Part shown: in pieces, positions 1 through 12,000 of the stretch
Position numbering within the stretch: position 1 is the first letter of the stretch
How the letters are laid out: each line of letters begins with the position of its first letter
Source: Branchiostoma floridae
Taxonomy: Eukaryota; Chordata; Leptocardii; Amphioxiformes; Branchiostomatidae
Length of the DNA stretch: 64,000 nt
Direction of reading: 5' to 3'
Assembly (NCBI RefSeq): GCF_000003815.2
Contig: NC_049995.1
Location: 10,905,181-10,969,180 of the forward strand
The notes under the pieces: model-generated
Seen by the model: the letters and a program-made list of their open reading frames with translations, nothing else
Database searches by the model: none
What the model was told of the DNA's origin: nothing
Position numbers and translations under genes: made by a program

Positions 1-3000
1 GGTCTACATGTAGGGATGTTCCTGCCCACTCTGTATGGACAGGCCACACAAGAACAGAAGGAAAAGTGGCTGAACTTAGCGGAGAACTATGTCATCATTG
101 GCACCTATGCACAGACAGAGATGGGACATGGTAAGACATCCTAATAATTATACTGTTTGCTTGCAAATAGGGGAACACCCATATGTTCTGACAACCCTGT
201 GCTCTGACAACCCTATGGATTGACACCTCAATATCCCGATGGCCCTCTGCTCAGACACCCCTATGTTCCGACACCCCTATGTTCCTACACCCCTCTGCTC
301 AGACACCCCTATGTTCCTGCACCCCTCTGCTCAGACACCCCTATGTTCCTACACCCCTCTGCTCAGACACCCCTATGTTCCTACACCCCTCTGCTCGGAC
401 ACCCCTATGTTCCTACACCCCTCTGCTCAGACACCCCTATGTTCCTGCACCCCTCTGCTCAGACACCCCTATGTTCCTACACCCCTCTGCTCAGACACCC
501 CTATGTTCCTACACCCCTCTGCTCAGACACCCCTATGTTCCTACACCCCTCTGCTCAGACACCCCTATGTTCCTACACCCCTCTGCTCTGATGCCCGTAT
601 GTTCTGACGCTCCTTATCCTCCAAAATACACCCAAAATATTTCCTTCCAAAATCTGAACAATAAGAAAAATCCAGGGAAAAAAATTAATTTTTTTACAGT
701 TTTGATGCAAAACTATTAGTATTTAGATGGTTGTGCTGTATGGTGTTTTACTTTTTCTCATCCAATGCAAAGGAACGTTTCTTCGAGGTCTGGAAACGAC
801 GGCGACCTTTGACCCTAAGACCCAGGAGTTCATCCTCAACACTCCAACTCTTACAGCATCCAAATGGTGGCCTGGTGGATGTGAGTTGTATCTTAGTATA
901 TGATTTTACCTTTGCTTACCTTGTTTCCTATTGGACATCCAAAATTGTCCAGTTTCTCCCAGATCACTTCAGTGTCACTGACAAAAGATAGTGGATGCTA
1001 TGTAACAGTATGTAACACTCAATATTGTGTCTTTGTGACCTTATGCAGTGGGTAAGACGTCCAACTACTGTGTCCTGATGGCTCAGCTGTACATCCAAGG
1101 CAAGTCTTACGGCCCCCATCCCTTCATGGTGCAGATCCGCAGTCTCCAGGACCACAAGCCTCTGCCTGGTACGTTTGTTTGTTTGTAGGCTTATTTATGA
1201 CAAAACAAAACAGAAGTGTACAGTTCTGGCTTGGGAAGCTTTTGAGACGCACTCTGTCTCTTTATCAACCTGTAAGATCTTGTCTTGGAGTTTCTTTGTC
1301 ACATGACAGCTGAAAGATGTTGTCAGTCATAAACAGGTCTGAGATAGTGATGTCCCCTGTCCTTGTTTAAGGTGATTTGTTGTCGGCAGATCAAGATTGC
1401 CTCCCTGACACTCTCACAGACCAGTCGGGATCCTGGTCAAAAGCTTTAACATTGTCCCAGTCTATCCTCTGACGATCCTTGCTGACATGTTCCACCACAG
1501 GTGATGACAACCCGTAGACAGGCTTGTAGTGCTCTAAATGTCTTTGATCACAATGGACCACTAGTACTGACTTTATTTGGGAAGAGTGCAGTACAAAAGG
1601 GGATGGACATATTTTGCTGATATGCTAATCATTTTTTTCTTTGTCTAGGAGTGACTGTTGGTGATATAGGACCAAAGTTTGGTTATGACGTTATAGACAA
1701 CGGGTTCCTGGCACTGAGGAATGTCAGGATCCCCAGGGAAAACATGCTTATGAAGCACTCAAAGGTCAGTTTCAGTATTTTTACAGATGGATTTCCAGCT
1801 TTTCCCATAATACATGTTTAAGGAACCTCCTCAAATGCACAACCCCTATTTTATGTCCCTTCCCAATCAGTTGCAGCCCCAACTGTGATTTGTATATGTA
1901 TCTATCTAAGTATATAGCTAGTATACTGCCATTCAGTGTAACACACCAGCTTTGCTGGCATGCAGCACAGGAGCAGCTGGCTATATTATACTGAAGGACC
2001 CGTCACACCTGTATTTTGCACATCTGTCTGCAAATGCTCTTTAAAACTATCCAATAAAGATGCTTCTACTGTGTTTGGCGATTACAAATTCCACTCTAGG
2101 ATAGTTCTGGGAAAATAAAAATTTTTTAACACATCAATCTTTGGTTAGTAACTCTGGTACTTGAAGATACGACTATTTCTTGTTCTCTATTGAGCTGGTA
2201 TTAGGTACTTATCAGTCGGTACGTCCACCAGTTTGTTGGTCATTTTGTACATGATGCAAAGTCTGGACATTTTCCTGGTGTCTTCAACAGATACCTTTCC
2301 TGTGATTGAACCAGGTCTCCCAGGTAACAATTGATTGGAGCCAGAAGCTCAGCTGTGAGGCTGCTGCCAGTTGAGCTACAGGGACATCCGTATGCATTGT
2401 CACAGGGTTTAAGTAAATGTACAATGTATTTCCTTTCAAATCCCTTAGTGACGTCATTGTTTTGTTGTGTTCTTTTAGGTAGCACCAGATGGTACATACG
2501 TGAAGCCACCCAGTTCCAAGTTGGCTTATGGCACGATGGTTTTTGTCCGAGCAACGATTGTCAACGACTCAGCTATGGCTTTGTCCATAGCAACCACCAT
2601 AGCGATCCGGTACAGTTGTGTTCGCCGGCAGTCAGAGATGAAGCCTGGGTGAGTTAAACTGCCTTGTAACATACACTCCTTATAATTTATATTGTTGCAA
2701 TGAATGTAACCATATCATTTATTTTAGTAAAGTCTAAAGTCTTGTAGAAATCATCATCATCTATATTTCCATTTTCTTCAACAACCAACTAGTGCAATGG
2801 CAAAGTGGGTAGAATATGTTTGCCTTGCATTTACTAAATGATTTAGTATTTCATGTGTTCATTGCCCAGTGGAGTCATACCAAAGACTTAAGAAATGGTA
2901 CACGCTGCTTTCTCTGCTCAGCTCTCAGTATTTGAGAAAGAGTAGTTGAACACACACACAACTACAAGTGGACTAGTCCCCTACTGTAGTGATTTAACAA

Positions 3001-6000
3001 AAGTTGGTTACAGAAACAGAGATGGATTTGCCACCCTATACACTCTCTGGTGCAGGATGGACTTAACTAAACTTTTCTTAAAACAAAGGTGGCTCACTCA
3101 GTGACATAGAGTACTGCTTTTTTGTTAGTCTTGTAGTGTTCGATTTGTTAGGGTTTTTGACCACTTATAATATTTCTTAAATTCTTCCCCATCCTCCCAG
3201 CCACCCTGAGCCCCAGGTGTTGGACTATGTGACCCAGCAGTACAAGTTGTTCCCCTACCTGGCTGCTGCCTACGCCTTCTGGCTCACAGGACAAACCATG
3301 ATGTCTGTTTACATGACATCTTCCAGCCGGATTTCTAAGGGGGACATCAGTGTCCTACCTGAGGTAATGTATAGGAGAAAAGATGTACTTCGTAGTCATA
3401 AGATTTTGGAACATATATTGTGACAGACATTTAGGGGACCCTGAGTTGAATCTCAGCTTTGTTGCTCACCCGATGTGCATGGTACAGGAAAGGGTTGCAG
3501 TCCTTAGGACGAGATGCTATGCCTTGGTCCCATATTCATTGTACTTGTCAAAAGAACTTTTCCCATTACAATGAACTTGCAAATAAGTTTATATATTGGC
3601 TGTCTTCTCTCTCTCAACTAGTGGAAGAATAGCTCTTCAGTACGTAATCTAATCACCAAGAATTCACTTTCTAATGCATGACATGCAACTTCAGATATTC
3701 AAGACACTTTGGAAAGCAGGAAGAATTCCAACCTCTTTATGTGGGTCAGCCATTAGCAGCGCGAGCTGCATAGACTGACCTGTGTAATGAGTTGTGTCAT
3801 TGTGAAGAAAGAAAGAAAGAAAGAAAGAAAGAACCATATGTTAGAAGAGCTATAAAATTCCTTTGCAAAGTCCTATCTGAGGAGTACATGTATGTGTCTT
3901 GTCATGATAAGAAAAGATGATTTGTGCCTAAGTGTAAGGACATGGTGCAGGTGAACCAAGACTGCATGAAGTGTTTGGTACTGAATTCCATCCACATCTT
4001 AATGTACCAAAATCCTTGCCTTTTGACAGCTCCATGCCCTTTCCGCCGGTCTGAAGGCTCTGTCATCGTGGGTGGCCAATGTGGGAATGGAGGAGTGTCG
4101 TCTGGCGTGTGGAGGACACGGGTACTCTCACGCCAGCGGGCTGCCCCGTCTGTACGCTAACTTGACTCCTGGGGCAACTTACGAGGGAGAGAACACCGTC
4201 ATGATGCTTCAAACAGCGAGGTAAGCTCTACATCATTGGTAACTTTATTTACAAAACCTGAAAAAGTCGACTTTTTCCGTCCCACTACCACTCAGCGGTA
4301 AATGTTGTTGATTTTCATTATCAACTATGTCATTTTATGCTCACTAGAATACGTTGCAGCTTTATGCTATAAAGTTCAGACTTGGGGGGGGGGGGCAGAC
4401 GGGGTTTCAGTGCTGTCCCAACAGAAAAATTTCCATCTCAAAACAAAGGACAACCCTGAATGTACGTAATGCTGATAATTATAAAGTGTGTTCTCTGACT
4501 TTCATTTCATGTCTATGCCCACTCCAAAAATTTAAAGTAAGAACATTGAACACAGAATCAGCCTTTTTTGCCAGAAGAATAAATTGAAACCATCTTCATC
4601 AGGCATTTACAACCATCCATCAACAGAATGTGGGGAACCATAGACTTTCTGCAACTTACAAATGTACATGTTCTATCAGCACAATGTGACAGAAGCAGTC
4701 AATTGCTCATTCTTTGACAAAGATTCCAGTTGGGTGGTTAAAAATTTGGTAAAGTCGAAGATTTGTGTTAGAAATTACAGTTCAATTTTAATCCAGTATC
4801 GCATTGTTTTGTTTCACCCCAGGTACCTGATGAAGAGTTATAACCAGTCCCTGCAGGGTGAGAAGCTGGCTGGTTCGGTGGCGTACCTGTCCGGTGTACA
4901 GCCGGTTCCTGCAGCCGGTAGAACCAGGAACATGCTGGATCTGGGGGCTCTATGTGATGCCTTCAGACACAGGGCTGCAAGGTAGGGATCGAAAATTGAT
5001 TTTCTTGAATTTGCTAATGAATTATTAGTTTGCTGCGTCTACTGTCAGCTTTCTTTGATGCGGTGTATGTTTCTAGAAACAGAAATGACCTCAAATGCTC
5101 TATGATACTCCTGAAACACTTGAGAAACAGGCAAGGTAGCAGTTTACTTATTAAACTGGATAAAAGTTGGAAACGGTGACAGACATTTCAGACAGCACTT
5201 TGTCAGTGACTGGATGAATATCTGGTTTACCAACTTTTGACCAAAACTCTGAATTGATATGTCATATATATTGAGATGAAGATAATTCTAAGAAGCTTCA
5301 ATAGAAGACTAAGTCAAGACAAGCTCCTGCTGTTTGAGTGTAGGAGCTTGTGTTGTCTTGCAGGGGTGGTAGCCAGGGCAAAGTCCAAGTGCCAGAAAGT
5401 TTAAAATCTAAACCTCTCCGATTGAGGGTTCCAGAAACAGTTGTGTTTGAAGAATTTTTGTGTTTGTGTTTGTCTTGTCTTCAAGGCTGGTCCATGAGGC
5501 CGCCATGCAGCTGAGAAATGAAAGGCAGGCAGGGAAGGACCAACCGGATGCCTGGAATGCTGCATCTGTGGACCTCGTCAAGGCAGCAATGGTGAGAGAA
5601 TCTTTATCAAAGCCCATTGCAATTGGAGAATTGTGTAACAGTTAGTGTTTCATTTGGCAAATAATAGTGGACATTATCATCGGTTGACGTGCTTACACAC
5701 GACAGGGTTATACTGCCTCTTATGAGGTGACATACCCTTTCGCTGGTTGAATACAAGACGGGATGCACCAGGTCTCCTGTCAGGGTGAGTGATGTAAAAT
5801 CACTGTGTGGCTAATGCGGTATAGAGGTACGCCAGGCCTCCATCCGGGTGATTTGTAGTGAATCAACAACTCCAGACAGTATAGTTTGCACCATCGCACA
5901 CTGGGGCAAGCCTCATCTCTTTTTTTTGAATGGTGTGATGAGTCCTTTAATGTGTGTGAGGTATGACTCTCCTCAAACATGGGACATCCATCTAACATCC

Positions 6001-9000
6001 CTAGCCAAAAGTAGGTAGTTCTCATTTTTACCTGAGTGAAGTGGGCACAACATCAGTGACACGACAGTAGTGGACTACATCAAGCCAACCTTACACACTC
6101 ATACCACATCTTCAGAAAAGATGCCACATAGTTCCATTTCAGAACTACTTTATTCAAGCCCACCACCAGACTTTTTTTGCCTTCAAGTTGTGTCTGTGTT
6201 ACAGTGTTTCATCTTCCATGCAAAAAGTTTCTGAGCATGATGTACAACCTACCTACCTACCTAACAACCTACCTACCTACCTACCTAACAGTTACTATCA
6301 AATTATGAACTCTAAGCAAGTAGAGAGAAAATGAGTTATACAATGAAAATGTCCCAACTTTTCATTGAAGTAAGAACTCAAAGACTTACTTCTACTATTT
6401 ATCATTGCCAGGCCCACAGTCAGTACTTTGTGGTGAAGAACTTTGCGGAGCGGCTGACAGACTCCAGACTGGACAGCTCCATCTCTGCTGTCCTGACCAG
6501 GCTGTGTCAGCTGCACGCTCTACATGGACTGGTCACAAACAGCGGAGACTTTCTGGAGGTACTGGCTTCTTTGTATTGTATTGACTTTTCTGTTTTCATG
6601 TATACGCCATTTACTCTCCAAAAGTACAAATCAAAAAGCTCCTTTGACTATAAACATATATTCAGGATTTCTCCTAACATTATGGCAACTTCCTAGAAAT
6701 GTCATTGTTTACCAACACAATGCAAGGATTAGTTACTTAACTTTTAAACTGCCAGAGTTTCAGCACTATAAAATGCTATCAGTGCCAGGGTTACCTCCCA
6801 AAGGAACCCCCTGAACAAGGCCGAAGTCCCTAACTTCCGAGGTCTGTGCACTACGCGTGCGCAAAGTTGCTACTTAGGGGGAATACGCTATCCCGGATAT
6901 ACCTTGGATGCGGCACACAGGACATGTATATGTGTGCCGAATATATCCGGGTAATGTACACTCTCATTGGTTGGGCCGACGACTCTCTCTTTGCAGCTAC
7001 ATGTAGGGGCTGAATTTTGAGACAGGATTTAATTGCAAGGGTCTCAAGCGGCCATTTGATCCTACTCTGGTGACTTACAATAATAGTAATTGCCCATGGC
7101 ATGGAAATGGGACTGTAGGATTTGAACCACTCACACTGGGAACAACCCCTACTATTTTCAAGTGTGGTTGATTCTTTAATGTGCTCGACAAGGGACCTCC
7201 TTGTGGATGCTATTCACTGCTACTGTGTCATAAAATAGCAGGTATACAACCATCCTTAAAGATATTTATAACAGTTACTATTGAAATTATAGTCTGCCGA
7301 AAAGTAATATAAGACCAATGCCTTTCAGGATGGCTACTTGACCGGCTCGGACATCCGCCAAGCCAGACGTCACATCAATGCCCTCATGGCCAAGCTCCGT
7401 CCTGACGCCGTGGCTCTTGTCGACGCCTTCGACTTCCCAGACGGGATCCTGAACTCCATACTGGGGCGCTACGATGGGAACGTCTACCAACATCTGTTGG
7501 AGTGGGCCAAGGCTTCTCCTCTCAACAAGAATGATGTGAGTGTAACAAAACATCTTAAGCAACAGATAGGCACAATTTGCAATAATTATCGATATTGTTG
7601 GACATCTTAGTTTGGAAAATCATACATTTTTTTATTCAGTTTTGGCTAATTGTTCACACTCAGTCAATCACCAGGAGTCGTATTGGGCGAGTGACATCTT
7701 TACTCAGTCTTGTATGCTGTTTCGTGTACAATCTCGTACAAACACAGGATGTCACAGGCCTAGCCTAGAACGCTAGGCATAAACGAACTAGTACAAAAAA
7801 GGTAGCCTTTGACGTACATTACGAATTTAACGAATGACAAGTACAAAGCCTAGGAGGTGGCCATAAAATGTTAAGGCTCTCGTTAAAATAGTACAATTCA
7901 TGGTAAAATACAGTTGAGCGCTAAACGAGGTACTGCTCGACGTACAGAGCGACCTTAACACTAACGATAAAAGGCCACGAGATGGCTATAAAACAGGTAG
8001 ACTCTCGATGACGATGACAGTTTGAAGGAAAACTACAGTTTATCTCTCTCGCCCGTCGATCTGTGACCTGAGCAGAGCTGAATGCTGTGACAAGGTGCAA
8101 CTTCTAGCTCTGACTGCACATGAAGGGCTATGCTAGTCATACAAAACAATCGAGAGACTTGGGGAAAAGGCTAAAAGAAGGCTAATATCTAAGTGGTGCA
8201 GAGACTAAACTAAGTTGTGAATTTTAAAACTACGGAACTGAACTACTGAGATCGACAGTTCTGAAGGACGTTGTTGGGTGGCGGTGGCAGTTTGTTCGAG
8301 ATCTGCTGTTCTTCCTCTCAGATCTCGCGGCGTCTCGCAGTAGTGCTCACGAGACTTCGCCCACAATTCCCGAGTATGACGCCATCCCGTCATACGCCCA
8401 TAATTGTTCACACTCAGTCAATCACCAGGAGTCGTATTGGGCGAGTGACATCTTTACTCAGTCTTGTATGCTGTTTCGTGTACAATCTCGTACAAACACA
8501 GGATGTCACAGGCCAATCCGCAGGGGCCAAGAAGACTCCGAGGTTGGTGGAGAGCTGCTTACAAGCGCTGCAGGATGAGATGCCGCATGGCTGCCGGTAC
8601 ACGTAGACGTTGCTCAACCGATGGACGGAGGTAGAGCAGGTCAGCGTCCGATCTCCAATCACCGTGTTGCTTTTGTAGCTCTCGAGGAACGCCAGCCTCG
8701 AAAGCCAGGGTGTATCCGCCATGGCGTAGATCGTGCAGCGTGTGGTAGCCCTTCGGCAGACCGACTTGCTTAACTAGACGAGCTAGTTCTTTGGTGAGAG
8801 TAGAAGCAGTCATTGGCCGGTACCGACGCCGTGCGGTTGGTGGGAGGAGGAAGGCCGGTGCATCGGGTGGCGCTGGGCAGAGTTGTAGCATGTTGTTGTA
8901 AGCTACCACGGGGCACAGCGGAGAACCTGGAATCGCCAGGATGGGAACTACGAGGTCTCTCTCGTTAGCTTGAATAGTTTTAGACCAAGTGTTCTGAATG

Positions 9001-12000
9001 AGAAGGCCTTCCTTAACGCACAGGATGTCTCGTCGCTGAAGGTGCTTGGTGTTATTGAAAGCTTTCGCGGTCGTGGGCACCAGGTTTGATCTTCGTAGGT
9101 AGGCGAAGAAACCGATCAATAAGACTGTCCAGGTGGTAACGTCTTTTGAAGTATTCAAGTTGAGGAACTCCCGTGTTTTTAGGAGGAATTCTGGGGTGAT
9201 GGGGTGATGCCCTTTGGGGCGGTGCCGTAGGATTTTCTTCAGGCCGCGGAGAGTCTGCTGGAGTTCGAATTGCTGGAGGCTGAACTGGTAGTGGCCGTGA
9301 AGTTGGTGGAGTAGCTTCACGGCTGAGAGGTAATGTGCGATCGTGTCTGGTGACTTGAGTGAGCGACTCAAGAACTGAGCGTAGCATGACAAGAGATGGG
9401 CCGACGCTGGAATGGGCACCTTCCCAAAGAACTTGCAGAATGCGATGTACGCTCGGAACTGGGTCTGATGGTTCGCCCGCGTGGAAGCAGCAAAAGCTTG
9501 CTGCTGGGTGCGCAGGGTGTCATGTTCAAGTAGAGTCCAGGCATCACCTGTGGTGTGAGAATGGAAACAAGGTCAGGTGCAGGTGAGAGGTGCTAAAACG
9601 TGCTTCTATTCTACCACGCGTGAGTGAAGTCGAACCACTCTTGGTGGACTAAAGTTTCGTTCCACAGCTCGTCATCAGTTGCAGTCTGCCATTGACGCTG
9701 GTAACTCGGACTTGTGTGCCAGCGGCTCAAGGCGTCCGCTAGTCTGTTGGTCTCACCAGGAATGTGGTAGGCAGAGAGTGCGAAGTCGTAACGAGCTTGA
9801 AGGTAAATCAATTCTCTGGCGCATGTCTGCATGAACTTATCCGTGGAACGGCCTGTCAGGATTACTTGCACGGACGGTTCGTTGTCGCAAGCGATCCGCA
9901 CTGTGCAACCCGACCAGTCTTCACCCCAGGCCTTACACGCCACGATGATGGCTAACATCTCCAGGCGATGAATCGGATGCTTTTGTTGCACAAGCGCTGT
10001 CGGGAAGGCTGAGTGAAAGTACTGACGATTGAAGGTGCCGCCGCAACCGGTGAGACAGGCATCAGTGGTCGGCGTGTCGGGTAAAGTGCGACGTGACGGG
10101 TCTTTAATCAAGGAGATCCCGTTGAACTCTGGCAGAAAGGTACGCCACCAGCGCACATCCTTCTTAAAGTCGCTGGAGAGCCGTGTTCGATGATGCTGTC
10201 TGCAAAGGCCCTTCAATGTGGTGATAATGCGTGACAGAAAGACCCTGCCCGGCTGGACGCATATTGCCACAAATGCCAGTTTCCCAAGGAGTACCTGTAT
10301 CTCCTGTTTGGTTGCTCTCTTTTTGCCTAGCCAGACGTCCAATTCAAGAAGTGTATCAGCTAAGCGCTCTTGGGTCACGCTTTTTGTCATCTTTAAGGTG
10401 TCGTAACCGATGCCTAAGAAGGTCATGTTCGTACAAGGCGGGGTGGCCTTCTCTACCGACTCCTCGAGCCCGAGGTGTTGGAAAGTCGAACCCAAGGACT
10501 GGAAGGCCTGCTCTGCCTCGTCTGGAGTCTCAGCGCCCCCGAAGTCGTCTATGTAGTTCACACACTCGTAGCCTTGTGCTGCGTGGATGTAGGAGATGGC
10601 GTTGGTGGTCCTTTGGCACGCCATGGCCGCCGAGCGCAGCCCGAACGGAAATACAATATCGAAATAAAAGCTATCCCGCCAGGTAAATCCGAGCATGTGA
10701 TAATCATAAGGGTCTACCGGTATCTGGCGATAGGCCCTGCTCAGGTCACGCTTGTACAACTGACAGCCTGGGCCTTTGCGCCTGATCAAGGATTCGAAGG
10801 CCTCGTGGCTGGGGAGGGTGAAGTGGAGTGGATGACCCAAGTACTGTTTCGCTGGGATGCCGTCGTTGACCGATGACCCTGGCGGGAAGCTCAAGTCCAC
10901 GACTACCCGCCTATCACCTTCGTCGCCTTTCGGTACGGTCTGGAGGGGAGATGCAACAAAGTCGTTGCCGAAGGGCGGTAAGCGGAATGGGCCCTGCGTG
11001 GCTCCGAGTGTCACCTCCTTGTTGACGTACTGGTCGACCGCGGCGCTGTAGGTGTTGGCCGAGTTGTGGTTCCGTCTGGAAGACACAGGTAAGTACAGCG
11101 AGTCAAAACCAATGGGCCAACCAAATTCAAGGAATTCCACAATACCGTTATCAACGTAATGTTCCAAGGAAGCTCGCCACGCTGGAATGTTGAGGTGGGT
11201 TTGTAACGGGATACGCAAACCACGGAAGTTGTACTGACCTGACGCGTGAACGATGTCATGCAGGTCACGGGCTGTGTGCTGGGGGCTTGGAGGAGCGGGG
11301 CGCCTGGCTGATGAGGCTATGAGTCAGTCACTGCGGGTGTCGCCTGTGTCGATACCGTGGGTGCGAGGCCGGTACTGAGCCTCTGTAGGGCTTGGGTAGG
11401 GGAACCGTGGTACGTGCCTGCCATCTTACTTGGAGAGGTCTGTGGGAGAGCGCGGCTCGCCGTCTGAGTTGGTGAGGGCTTTAGAGCGCGCTGTTTGTCA
11501 TAGCTGCTCGCCGTCGATACTGGTGAGGGCTTCGAAGCAGCGTCGTGGGTGTGAGTACCTCTCATGACAGGTCTTGATAGCTTGCGAGAGGAGTCTCGTA
11601 AAACTGGGCTTGCTTGTTGCGCTTTGGTTGTAGTTGCGGTCAAGGTCGTTACCGGGGAAGTCCGATGCCTGCTGTGAGCCGAGTCTAGTCAGGAACTGTC
11701 ACGGTTTGCTGAGTGTCCGCTCTGTCTTCCCCTATCTCTGTTGAATGGGCAGAACTTAGCGGGGTGGCTGGCATCCACTTCTGGCCTATTCCTGGAACAG
11801 AACTTGCAAGCGTGTACGTGGAGTGTGCCTGACGCTGAGATGTGGTCGGTGGCAAAGGAGCAGGTATTGGCCTGATACCTGTAGCAGTATGTGCTGCGTG
11901 GACCTCCAGCTCTCTCGGTGGATGCTGCTTGCTGGGGACCGCCGTGTGCATGACCCTGCTCCATCTCCGACGACGGCCGCCGCAGATGATCTTCTTTTAG

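Noticed and set aside
220..719. Three overlapping ORFs of more than 120 codons at the window start
   Set aside because: They are translations of the 32-bp minisatellite in three frames, inside an ACOX1 intron.
10218..11051. Plus-strand ORFs of 60-150 codons opposite the RT gene
   Set aside because: Shadows of the minus-strand RT/RNase H frame.
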